Source: Candidatus Acetothermia bacterium JdFR-48
GTDB taxonomy: Bacteria; Bipolaricaulota; Bipolaricaulia; Bipolaricaulales; Bipolaricaulaceae
Direction of reading: 5' to 3'
NCBI GenBank assembly: GCA_002011425.1
Contig: MTNJ01000047.1
Location: 16,065 to 52,299, forward strand
Length of the DNA: 36,235 bases
Below are positions 29,539-36,235 of the stretch, piece by piece (position 1 is the first letter of the stretch; the number at the start of each line of letters is the position of its first letter). The position numbers were made by a program, and so were the translations under genes. The notes beneath the pieces are model-generated. The model was not told the DNA's origin. It saw only the letters and a list, made by a program, of their open reading frames with translations, and did no database searches.

Positions 29539-31176
29539 TCACTTCCCCGGGGACTTGAGCCCCTTCCGCTCGTACTCGCGCCTCCTGAGCTCGGCGCGCT
29601 TGATCTTTCCGCTAGGTGTCTTGGGGAGCTCCGTGACGAACTCGATCTCGCGGGGGTACTTGTAGGGGGCGGTGATTTCCTTCACGTGGTTCTGGAGCTC
29701 CCTGACGAGCTCCTCGGAAGGCCCGTACCCCGGGGCGAGGATCACGAACGCCTTAACGATCTCCCCCCGCTCCGGGTGAGGTGAGCCCACCACCGCGGCC
29801 TCCGCCACCGCCGGGTGCGACACCAGCGCAGATTCCACCTCGAACGGGCCGATCCGGTATCCCGCTGAGAGGATGATGTCATCCGCCCGGCCTTCGAAGA
29901 AGAAGTAGCCCTCGTCGTCGATCCGCACCAGATCCCCGGTGCGGTACCACTTCCCCGCGAAGACCTCCGCCGTTAACGCGGGGTTCCTCCAGTAGCCATC
30001 GAAGATCCCGGGGTTCCCCACCGCCACCGCCACCTCCCCGATCCCCCCGGGGCCCACGGGATTCCCCTCCTCGTCGATAACGGTGGCGTTCGGTCCGGGG
30101 GTGGGGACGCCCATGGAACCCGGCTTCACCGGGAGCCCCGGGTAGTTGCACACGAGACACACCGACTCCGTCTGCCCGTAGCCGTCGCGGATCGTCACCC
30201 CCAGGGTCTCGCGGAAAGAATCGATCACCTCGGCGTTCAGGGGCTCCCCCGCGGAGAGGGCTTCCCGGAGTTTTATCTTCCCCCGGTAACCCTCCAAGTC
30301 CGGCACGTGGGCCAGGATCATGCGGTACTCGGTGGGGGTGGCGCAGAGCTTGGTGATGGGGTAGCGCGAGAGGACCTCGAGATACCTCTCGGGGTCGAAC
30401 CGCCCATAGAAGATGAACTGGGTGAGCCCGTGGGCGAGGCCCACGCCCACCGGGGACCAGTACCACTTCGCCCACCCCGGGGCGGTGGTGGCCCAGATGA
30501 AATCGTCCGGGTCCACGTCCCACCAATAGCGAGCAGTGATAACGGAGTGGCCGTAGATCCAGCGGTGCTTGTGCATTACCGGCTTGGGCTCGCCGGTCGT
30601 CCCGGAGGTGAAGTTTATGGTGAGGGGGTCGTTCACGGTGAGGGGAACCGGCTCCACCGCCGGGGCCTTCTCGACCGCTTCCCCAAAGGGGAGCCAGCCC
30701 GACCGCTCCCCCCCGATGAGGATGAAGTGTTCCAGGGGGCACTGGCCCCGTACTTCGTCCACTTCGTCGGCGGTGGAAGTGTGGGCCACCACCACCCGTG
30801 CCCCCGAGACCTCGGTCCGGTAGATGATGTCCTTGGCCCGCAGCATTTCGGTGCAGGGGACGGCCACGCCACCGGCCTTGAAGGTCCCGATCTGGGCCAC
30901 GAACGCCTCGGGGAGCCGGGGGAAGATGTGGAGGACAGGGTCCCCCTTCCGTATCCCCAGCCGCCTTAGCACCGCGGCGAACCGTGAGGAGAGGTCGGAG
31001 AGCTCCCCCCAGGTCAGGGTCCGTCTCTCCCCCCTCTCGGATTCCCACACCACCGCGGGCTTATCCGGGCGTTTCCGGGCGTGGGCGTCCACGGCCGCCG
31101 CGATGTTATAATCGGTCGGGATGTCCCATCGGAAACCACGTCTCTCGCGCTCATACTCATCCCTCGTCCACGGCAC
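29539..31176 (-). CDS. AMP-forming acyl-CoA synthetase (acetyl-CoA/medium-chain type)
   Basis: A 545-residue ANL-superfamily ligase that activates a carboxylic acid with ATP and CoA. The AMP-binding loop is NFTSGTTGEPKPVMHKH at about residue 188, then DGYGQTES, WYRTGDLVRIDD, and the catalytic C-terminal lysine in TPSGKIKRAELRR at about 526. Length and motifs resemble the Acs-like and medium-chain (MACS) group. The chain length of the substrate is not clear. The conserved PSGK lysine is a known target of acetylation reversed by Sir2, which is encoded at 8.1 kb. The start is GTG with a GGGGG ribosome site upstream; it is divergent from the next gene. Confidence 0.93.
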   Translation of the reverse strand: MPWTRDEYERERRGFRWDIPTDYNIAAAVDAHARKRPDKPAVVWESERGERRTLTWGELSDLSSRFAAVLRRLGIRKGDPVLHIFPRLPEAFVAQIGTFKAGGVAVPCTEMLRAKDIIYRTEVSGARVVVAHTSTADEVDEVRGQCPLEHFILIGGERSGWLPFGEAVEKAPAVEPVPLTVNDPLTINFTSGTTGEPKPVMHKHRWIYGHSVITARYWWDVDPDDFIWATTAPGWAKWYWSPVGVGLAHGLTQFIFYGRFDPERYLEVLSRYPITKLCATPTEYRMILAHVPDLEGYRGKIKLREALSAGEPLNAEVIDSFRETLGVTIRDGYGQTESVCLVCNYPGLPVKPGSMGVPTPGPNATVIDEEGNPVGPGGIGEVAVAVGNPGIFDGYWRNPALTAEVFAGKWYRTGDLVRIDDEGYFFFEGRADDIILSAGYRIGPFEVESALVSHPAVAEAAVVGSPHPERGEIVKAFVILAPGYGPSEELVRELQNHVKEITAPYKYPREIEFVTELPKTPSGKIKRAELRRREYERKGLKSPGK

Positions 31177-31191
31177 TCCCGTATCCCCCCT

Positions 31192-31220
31192 TTGTCCGAA
31201 CTTCCTTTTTGGAGTTATAT
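31192..31220 (+). promoter_or_regulatory. Promoter of the 252-aa protein-yigZ-ruvA-ruvX operon (probable leaderless start)
   Basis: TTGTCC (31192-31197), a 17-nt spacer, TTATAT (31215-31220), then 9 nt to the ATG at 31230 with no ribosome site. Same layout as the yebC and aspS promoters. Confidence 0.6.
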
Positions 31221-31229
31221 CGTAACGCC

Positions 31230-31988
31230 ATGGGCACCGACAAAGCGAGGGCGATTGTGGTCCTATCGCCGTGGGCGGCGCGCCGGCTGATCGCCAAGGG
31301 GGTGGCCGCGTACCCGCCGGTGCGCCGGGCGCTGGAGGGGGGGCTCGTGATCGTCACGTTGGGGACTACCAACGCCTACGTGGCCGAGGAGCTTTCCGGC
31401 GCCCCAGTGGACAAGTCGCGGTACCGCGCGGGCTACATCGAGATCGGAAGCGGGCTCAAGGCCCTTCCCCCCGCGGAGCGGTCCCGGCCCGTGATCCTTT
31501 TCCGGGGGCGGAAAGTGGGCTGGGGCCCGGAGGAAGTCCTGGAGAAGCTTTCCGCCGGGGACGTGCTCATCAAGGGGGCGAACGTGATCGATCCCCGCGG
31601 GATCTGCGGCGTCTTCGCTTCCTCCCCTACCGGCGGCACGGTGGGGCGGTACGTCACCGCCGCCATCGCGCGGGGCGCGGAGATCGTGATCCCCATCTCC
31701 CGAGCGAAGTCGATCCACGGTAGCGTACCGGGGCTCACCAGGCGGCTCGGTATAGGCCGTCTACGATACGCGAGCGGCGATCCCATTGGGGTCTACCCCC
31801 TGGTGGGGCACCACATCACCGAGGTCGAGGCGGTCCAGCTCCTCTACGGCGTCGACGCGGAGCACATGGGGAGCTGTGGCCTCCACGGCGGGGAAGTGGT
31901 CCTCCTCCTCGAGGGGGAGGGCGGAGCAGTGGAACGCGCCTTCACCGACCTCTCCGATCTCAACCGGCGGGAGAGGCCCCCATTCTGA
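31230..31988 (+). CDS. Conserved protein of unknown function (252 aa)
   Basis: I do not recognise a named family. The protein has glycine-rich loops and alternating strands suggesting a Rossmann-like fold: IVTLGTTNAYVAEELSG near the N-terminus, GDVLIKGANVIDPRGICGVF at about residues 110-129, SSPTGGTVGRYVTAAIARGA, IVIPISRAKSIHG and a C-terminal HHITEVEAVQLLYGV. There is no signal peptide or membrane segment. The ATG at 31230 is placed by the promoter; the frame stays open upstream but overlaps the divergent gene. It heads an operon with yigZ, ruvA and ruvX, four bases ahead of yigZ. Confidence 0.75.
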   Translation: MGTDKARAIVVLSPWAARRLIAKGVAAYPPVRRALEGGLVIVTLGTTNAYVAEELSGAPVDKSRYRAGYIEIGSGLKALPPAERSRPVILFRGRKVGWGPEEVLEKLSAGDVLIKGANVIDPRGICGVFASSPTGGTVGRYVTAAIARGAEIVIPISRAKSIHGSVPGLTRRLGIGRLRYASGDPIGVYPLVGHHITEVEAVQLLYGVDAEHMGSCGLHGGEVVLLLEGEGGAVERAFTDLSDLNRRERPPF

Positions 31989-31992
31989 GGAC

Positions 31993-32583
31993 GTGAGGAC
32001 CGTCCGGAAGAGGGGAGAGGCGAAGCTGGTGCGGGAGCGCTCCCGGTTCCTCTCCTTCGCCTATCCTGCGTCCACGGAGGGCGAGGCCCTGGACCTGGTG
32101 GTGGGGCTGCGGCGCAGATATCACGACGCCCACCACGTGGCGTATGCATATCGGATTTCGGTGGACGGGCGGCTCCTGGAGCGGGCCGACGACGCCGGGG
32201 AGCCTTCCCGCTCGGCGGGCTGGCCGATCCTCGAGCTCCTGAGGGGGAAGGAGCTCGTGAACGTCCTCGTCGTGGTGGTGCGGTACTTCGGCGGGGTGAA
32301 GCTGGGGGTGGGGAACCTCCGACGGGCCTACCGCGATGCCGCGGCCCTGGCGTTAGAGGAGGCCGGGATCGTGGAGTTCGTGCCTCGGGTAAGGCTGCGG
32401 CTGGGCTTCGCCCCCGGGGATTCTGGCCGCGCCTTTCCGCTCATCTCCCGTCTCGGCGCGGAGATCCGGTCACGTGAGTACGCCGACGGACGGGTGGTCC
32501 TCACGGTGGAAGTCCCCCGGGGTCGGGCCGCGGATATCCGGGAGGCGGTCCGGCCATGGGGGGATGTGGAGCCTGTAGAATAG
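31993..32583 (+). CDS. yigZ: YigZ/IMPACT-family protein (UPF0029)
   Basis: A 196-residue protein. The N-terminal UPF0029 domain shows ERSRFLSFAYPASTEGEALD, the conserved YHDAHHVAYAYR, DDAGEPSRSAGWPILELL and the glycine-rich VVVVRYFGGVKLGVGNLRRAY; a C-terminal DUF1949-like domain follows. Family members are related to the translation regulator IMPACT; their bacterial role is not established. The start is a GTG at 31993, four bases after the upstream gene. Confidence 0.92.
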   Translation: MRTVRKRGEAKLVRERSRFLSFAYPASTEGEALDLVVGLRRRYHDAHHVAYAYRISVDGRLLERADDAGEPSRSAGWPILELLRGKELVNVLVVVVRYFGGVKLGVGNLRRAYRDAAALALEEAGIVEFVPRVRLRLGFAPGDSGRAFPLISRLGAEIRSREYADGRVVLTVEVPRGRAADIREAVRPWGDVEPVE

Positions 32584-32589
32584 GTGGCC

Positions 32590-33174
32590 ATGTTCGAGTT
32601 CCTGGAGGGGGAGGTCGTCGCCGTGGGCGGGGAGACGGTGGTCCTCCAGGTGGGGGGGGTGGGGTTCAGGCTCGCCGTCCCCGGGCGGACCGCCGCCGGG
32701 CTCAGGGGCTTCGCCAAGCTCTACACGCACCTCGTGGTGAGCGAGGACGAGCTCTCCCTCTACGGGTTCGCCACGCCAGAGGAACGTGACATGTTCGTGG
32801 GGCTGCTCTCGGTGCCACAACTCGGGCCGCGGCTCGCGTTCCGGCTGGTGGCCGCCATGCCCCCGGAGGAGTTCGCCGCCGCCATCCGCCGGGGCGATCT
32901 CTCGGCGCTGGAGCAGGTCAAGGGGATCGGCCGCCGCACTGCGCAACGCATCATGGTCGAGCTCTCGGAACGTTTGGCCAAGGTGGTGCCCGCGACCCCC
33001 ACGCCCCTGTCGGAGAAGGAGACGGTGGTCCTTCGGGCCCTCACCTCCAAGGCCCTGGGGTTCTCAGAGGCCGAGGCGCGGAAGGCGCTTGAGCTCGTGC
33101 GCAAGGAGTGCGACCCCGACTCCCCGGTGGAAGAAATGATCCGCCGGGCCCTGCAGATCCTGTCCGCACGATGA
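32590..33174 (+). CDS. ruvA: Holliday junction branch-migration protein RuvA
   Basis: A 194-residue protein of normal RuvA length with its three domains: the OB-fold N-terminus (MFEFLEGEVVAVGGETVVLQ), the tandem helix-hairpin-helix region (SVPQLGPRLAFRLVAAM and LEQVKGIGRRTAQRIMVEL) and the flexible-linked C-terminal domain III that contacts RuvB (ALGFSEAEARKALELVRKE). ATG at 32590 is chosen; a GTG two codons earlier is possible. It overlaps ruvX by ATGA. RuvB and RuvC are not in the window. Confidence 0.94.
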   Translation: MFEFLEGEVVAVGGETVVLQVGGVGFRLAVPGRTAAGLRGFAKLYTHLVVSEDELSLYGFATPEERDMFVGLLSVPQLGPRLAFRLVAAMPPEEFAAAIRRGDLSALEQVKGIGRRTAQRIMVELSERLAKVVPATPTPLSEKETVVLRALTSKALGFSEAEARKALELVRKECDPDSPVEEMIRRALQILSAR

Positions 33175-33590
33175 GGGTCATGGGTCTAGACGTGGGGGAG
33201 AGAGGGATCGGGATCGCCCTCTCCGATGAGACCGGGACCATCGCCCAGGGGAAGGGGGTTTACCGGCGTCGGACCCTCGCGGACGACCTCGCATACGTGG
33301 CGGAGAGGGCGAGGGAGTGGGGCGCCGAGCGGATCGTGGTGGGCCACCCCCTGAACATGGACGGGACCGAGGGGGAACAGGCCCGGGCGGTGCGGGAGTT
33401 CGCGGGGGCTTTAGAGGACGTGGCGGGAATTCCGGTAGAGCTATGGGACGAGCGCTGGACCACCGCCGAGGCGGAGCGGGTCTTGCTAGAGGCCGACTTG
33501 AGCCGCCGGAAGCGCCGGGAGGTCCGGGACGAGCTCGCCGCCGTCCTCATCCTCCAAACCTGGCTCGACGCCTACGGCGCCCGAGGGTAG
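33171..33590 (+). CDS. ruvX: Putative pre-16S rRNA nuclease / Holliday junction resolvase-like protein (RuvX/YqgF)
   Basis: A 139-residue RNase H-fold protein. Conserved motifs are MGLDVGERGIGIALSDETG (catalytic Asp), ERIVVGHPLNMDGTEGEQA, VELWDERWTTAEAERVL and the C-terminal DELAAVLILQTWLD acidic residues. In E. coli YqgF processes pre-16S rRNA; it was earlier proposed as an alternative Holliday resolvase, which the coupling to ruvA here would suit. Confidence 0.92.
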   Translation: MRVMGLDVGERGIGIALSDETGTIAQGKGVYRRRTLADDLAYVAERAREWGAERIVVGHPLNMDGTEGEQARAVREFAGALEDVAGIPVELWDERWTTAEAERVLLEADLSRRKRREVRDELAAVLILQTWLDAYGARG

Positions 33591-33594
33591 CATT

Positions 33595-33885
33595 TTACGC
33601 AGATCGCGTTACGCTACATGCGTAAGTTCGCCCGAACTCCCGCTGAATCCAATGTTTAAAGAAAATATCCGTGAACTCGTATGCCCCGTTCACCCGCTCT
33701 AAGACCTCGTCCGCGAGCAACCGCTCCACGGCCCGCTGGACGCTGGAAGCCGAGCCCAGGTTGTGTTTCCGCGGGAAGCTACTTGAGTAGATCTCCCCCC
33801 GGGGCGTGCCCTCCCGGATCAGGGCGACCAGGAGCAGTCGGGCCTTGAGGGCATTGAAACTTCTGCTCGTGTTTCCGTGAATCAT
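33595..33885 (-). pseudogene. C-terminal remnant of an archaeal-type AAA ATPase
   Basis: The 96-residue frame reads NALKARLLLVALIREGTP, FPRKHNLGSASSVQRAVERL and YEFTDIFFKHWIQREFG. This is the winged-helix C-terminal tail of the large 'archaeal-type ATPase' (ATPase_2) family, whose members have a P-loop ATPase of about 250 residues ahead of it. No ATPase domain is found upstream on this strand, so the gene appears truncated by deletion. It lies convergent to ruvX, separated by four bases. Confidence 0.65.
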
Positions 33886-34062
33886 CTGAGACGTCCCAAA
33901 CTTGCTGTGGGGGAAGGTCCGGGTTGCAGATCACGGTTTTGGGATCCAACTAGGGTGGCCCTACCGCTTAACTACATTTAAGAGGAAGCGGAGATGCAGT
34001 CTCTGTCTTGGAATTGCGTCTTACAGCTGCAGACTTCGTACGAGCTTCACAATGAGCACAAC
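33886..34062. other. Non-coding gap before aspS with short hairpins
   Basis: Relatively AT-rich. It contains TAGGG/CCCTA (33951-33963) immediately followed by CCGCTT/AAGCGG (33964-33991). No tRNA cloverleaf or reading frame with recognisable content was found. It may be the scar left by loss of the ATPase gene. Confidence 0.4.
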
Positions 34063-34091
34063 TTGTGTGTGGGAAAGGGCTCATTTATAAA
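34063..34091 (+). promoter_or_regulatory. aspS promoter (probable leaderless start)
   Basis: TTGTGT (34063-34068), 17 nt, TATAAA (34086-34091), then 8 nt to the ATG at 34100. No Shine-Dalgarno sequence is present. Confidence 0.6.
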
Positions 34092-34099
34092 TCGAAGCT

Positions 34100-35836
34100 A
34101 TGGCGCGGGAGGCTTGCGGGACGTTGCGCATCGGGGACGAGGGGCGGATGGTTACCCTCGCTGGCTGGGTCCACCGGGTGCGGGACCTCGGGGGGATCAC
34201 CTTCGTGGACCTGCGGGACGGAAGTGGTCTGGTGCAGCTCGTCTTCCGCGATATCCCCGAGGCCCACGACCTCTCCCTCGAGGACGTGATCCGGATCCGA
34301 GGGACCGTCCGCCGGCGGGAGTCCCCCAACCCCAAGCTTCCCACAGGCGAGATCGAGGTCGTGGTGGAGGAACTGGAGATGCTCTCCAAGTCGAAGCCCC
34401 TTCCCTTCCCCGTGGATACCGACGAGCCCCGCGCCAGCGAGGAGACCAGGCTCCGCTACCGGTTCCTCGATCTGCGACGTGAGCGGATGCAGCGGAACCT
34501 ACACATGCGCCACAAGGTCTCCCTCGCCATCCGCAACTACCTCTCCACACAGGGGTTCGTCGAGGTGGAGACCCCCTACCTCACCCGCTCCACCCCCGAG
34601 GGGGCCCGGGACTTCCTCGTACCCTCGCGTCTCGAGCCGGGGAAGTTCTACGCCCTCCCCCAGTCCCCCCAGCTCTTCAAGCAGACCCTGGTCATTTCCG
34701 GGGTGGAGCGCTACTTCCAGATCGTCCGCTGCTTCCGCGACGAGGACCTCCGCGCCGACCGCCAGCCCGAGTTTACCCAGCTGGACCTCGAAATGGCCTT
34801 CCTCGAGGATCCCGACGAGCTCTTCACGGTCATCGAGGGCCTCGTGGTCCACGTGTTCCGCGAGGCGATCGGGGTCGAGCTCGAGGCCCCCTTCCCCCGG
34901 ATCTCCTACGCCGAGGCGATGCTCCGCTACGGGTCGGACAAGCCCGATCTGCGTTTCGGGATGGAGATCGTGGACGTGACCGAGCTCTTCCGGGGCTGCG
35001 GGTTCAGGGTCTTCGCCGAGGCGGTGGAGCGGGGGGAGGTCGTTCGGGCCCTCCCCGTCCCCGGCGCCGCGGTGAAGTCCCGCTCCGAGCTGAAGAGACT
35101 CGAGGAGCGCGCGGTGGAGCTCGGCCTCGGGGGGGTGGCGTGGGCGAAATTCACCCTCGAGGGGGTGAGCTCCCCCATCGCCAAGTTCACCTCTGAGGAG
35201 CTCCTGCGGAGAGCTGCGGAGAAGGCGGGGGCCGGGGAAAGGGATCTTCTGCTCCTCGCCGCCGGGCCCGCCGGGACGGTGGCCGAGGCGTTGGGGACGT
35301 TAAGGGTCGAGCTCGCCCGGGAGCTCGGCCTCGTCCCCAAAGGGGCCTGGGCCCTCTGCTGGATCGTGGACTTCCCCCTCTTTAAGCTCGACGACGAGGA
35401 GGGGAGGATCATCTCGGAACACCACCCCTTCACCTCCCCCCACCCCGACGACATCCCGCTACTCGAGACCGACCCCCTCAAGGTCCGGGCGCGCTCCTAC
35501 GACCTCGTGATAAACGGGGTGGAGATCGCCTCCGGCTCCATCAGGATCCACCGCCGCGACCTCCAGGAGCGGATCTTCAAGCTGCTCGGACTCACCGAGG
35601 AGGAGGCGCGGGAGAAGTTCGGGTTCCTCCTCAGGGCGCTGGAGTACGGGGCGCCTCCCCACGGGGGTATCGCCTTCGGGCTCGATCGAATGGTGATGAT
35701 GCTCGCAGGGGAAAGCTCGATCCGCGAGGTGATCGCCTTCCCCAAGACCGCCACCGGCGCTTGTCCTCTCACCGGGGCTCCGGCGGAGGTCACCGAGGAA
35801 CAGCTCCGCGAGCTCCACCTGAGGCTCGAGAGCTAA
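34100..35836 (+). CDS. aspS: Aspartyl-tRNA synthetase, bacterial type
   Basis: A 578-residue class II synthetase of bacterial length. It has the N-terminal anticodon-binding OB fold (TLAGWVHRVRDLGGITFVDL), motif 2 region FRDEDLRADRQPEFTQLDLE, the flipping-loop and QSPQLFKQ region, the GAD insertion domain typical of bacterial enzymes (about residues 290-420), and motif 3 GGIAFGLDRMVMMLAG. It charges tRNA-Asp. The histidine in GWVHR is found in many non-discriminating enzymes that also charge tRNA-Asn, but this alone is weak evidence. It is transcribed alone and ends at a hairpin shared with the convergent gene. Confidence 0.97.
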   Translation: MAREACGTLRIGDEGRMVTLAGWVHRVRDLGGITFVDLRDGSGLVQLVFRDIPEAHDLSLEDVIRIRGTVRRRESPNPKLPTGEIEVVVEELEMLSKSKPLPFPVDTDEPRASEETRLRYRFLDLRRERMQRNLHMRHKVSLAIRNYLSTQGFVEVETPYLTRSTPEGARDFLVPSRLEPGKFYALPQSPQLFKQTLVISGVERYFQIVRCFRDEDLRADRQPEFTQLDLEMAFLEDPDELFTVIEGLVVHVFREAIGVELEAPFPRISYAEAMLRYGSDKPDLRFGMEIVDVTELFRGCGFRVFAEAVERGEVVRALPVPGAAVKSRSELKRLEERAVELGLGGVAWAKFTLEGVSSPIAKFTSEELLRRAAEKAGAGERDLLLLAAGPAGTVAEALGTLRVELARELGLVPKGAWALCWIVDFPLFKLDDEEGRIISEHHPFTSPHPDDIPLLETDPLKVRARSYDLVINGVEIASGSIRIHRRDLQERIFKLLGLTEEEAREKFGFLLRALEYGAPPHGGIAFGLDRMVMMLAGESSIREVIAFPKTATGACPLTGAPAEVTEEQLRELHLRLES

Positions 35837-35863
35837 AAAGACGCCGGAGTGTCCTCCGGCGTC
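35835..35863 (-). terminator. Terminator of the DUF885 gene, possibly also aspS
   Basis: A perfect 10-bp stem GACGCCGGAG/CTCCGGCGTC with a TGTC loop (35840-35863). On the minus strand it is followed by TTTTT, a textbook intrinsic terminator for the DUF885 gene. On the plus strand there is no U-run. Confidence 0.85.
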
Positions 35864-35887
35864 ACTGGCAATCGTCGGAGCTTTGGC

Positions 35888-36235
35888 CTAGGAAAGGCCG
35901 AGGCACTGGCGCATGAGGCGCGGCGGGAGCGACCCACACGATAGGATCGCGTCGTGCAGCTCCTGCAGGCTCGCCCCGGGACGTTTGGCCTTGTATTCCT
36001 CGATGAGCTTCAGGATCTCGAGCTTCCCCACGAGGTAGCTCATCGGTTGCGTTGGGGACGAGGTGTAGCGGCGCACCTCCGCCAGGGCGTTAGTGCGCTC
36101 GAGGCCCACCTCGTTCACCAGGAAATCCACGCCCTCCTCCACCGTCATCCCCCGGCAGTGGAGGGAGACGTCTAGAATGATCCGGGCCGCCCGCCATAAC
36201 TGGTCGGAAAGCCTCCCGAGGCGCTGGATCGGCTC
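35888..36235 (-). CDS. DUF885 family protein, C-terminal fragment (start lies beyond the window)
   Basis: The last 115 residues are visible, beginning EPIQRLGRLSDQLWRAARII at the window edge and including VSLHCRGMTVEEGVDFL, PTQPMSYLVGKLEILKLIEE and LQELHDAILSCGSLPPRLMR. These are the conserved C-terminal motifs of DUF885, a metallopeptidase-like family; the catalytic HExxH part would be upstream, outside the window. The internal ATG at 36148 is not the start, because the frame and family similarity continue through it. Confidence 0.85.
   Translation of the reverse strand, partial: EPIQRLGRLSDQLWRAARIILDVSLHCRGMTVEEGVDFLVNEVGLERTNALAEVRRYTSSPTQPMSYLVGKLEILKLIEEYKAKRPGASLQELHDAILSCGSLPPRLMRQCLGLS

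Noticed and set aside
33900-34010. Possible tRNA before aspS
   Set aside because: Two small hairpins are present, but there is no acceptor stem with a matching TTCRA-type T arm and no cloverleaf could be built.

Overview
The window is about 36 kb of dense, high-GC bacterial chromosome, almost fully coding. Several features point to a thermophilic, anaerobic, H2-using bacterium from a poorly cultivated lineage: a fused inositol-phosphate cytidylyltransferase / di-myo-inositol-phosphate phosphate synthase (a thermoprotectant pathway), a methanogen-like Mvh hydrogenase and heterodisulfide reductase set, ferredoxin-dependent 2-oxoacid oxidoreductase, and a class I two-subunit fumarase. The sugar-binding protein has a Sec signal peptide but no lipobox cysteine, which suits a diderm. 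A Bipolaricaulota/Acetothermia-like lineage would fit, but that is a guess; no rRNA or tRNA is present to settle it.

Layout. 1-5,131: a partial PfkB kinase, a MoaD/ThiS protein, a Fur-family regulator, then a ribose-type operon on the minus strand (LacI-family repressor, binding protein, permease, RbsD, single-domain ATPase) with an autoregulatory operator. 5,148-7,539: a minus-strand pair, PfkB kinase plus the DIP-synthesis enzyme, behind a strong promoter and a long leader. 7,619-11,074: Sir2 plus CinA/PncC on the minus strand, then YebC and RarA on the plus strand. 11,075-11,897: 823 nt with no recognisable gene. 11,898-13,746: an IclR regulator and an orphan MalK/UgpC-type ATPase.

13,824-29,382 is the centre of the window: one long plus-strand operon in the order korC, hdrA, mvhD, mvhG, mvhA, maturation protease, hdrC, S23 four-helix protein, hdrB, tfrB-like, tfrA-like, korD, korA, korB, fumarase alpha, fumarase beta, malic enzyme, ending at a strong bidirectional terminator. 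Together the products could carry pyruvate to malate, fumarate and succinate, and succinyl-CoA to 2-oxoglutarate. H2 would be the electron source, and the Mvh-Hdr module could bifurcate electrons to fumarate and ferredoxin. This is half of a reductive TCA cycle with its own electron supply.

The same operon, and almost nothing else in the window, is studded with clusters of a 7-nt repeat (GTGACGC-like on the left, its reverse complement on the right). They form short inverted elements at gene junctions and inside coding regions, and one pair brackets the S23 gene like an rRNA intervening sequence. I consider this the most unusual structure here.

29,539-36,235: an acyl-CoA synthetase (minus); a plus-strand operon of an unrecognised 252-aa protein, YigZ, RuvA and RuvX; a remnant of an ATPase gene; aspartyl-tRNA synthetase; and the C-terminal part of a DUF885 protein (minus). 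Five genes have a -10 box only 8-9 nt before the ATG and no Shine-Dalgarno sequence, suggesting leaderless mRNAs.
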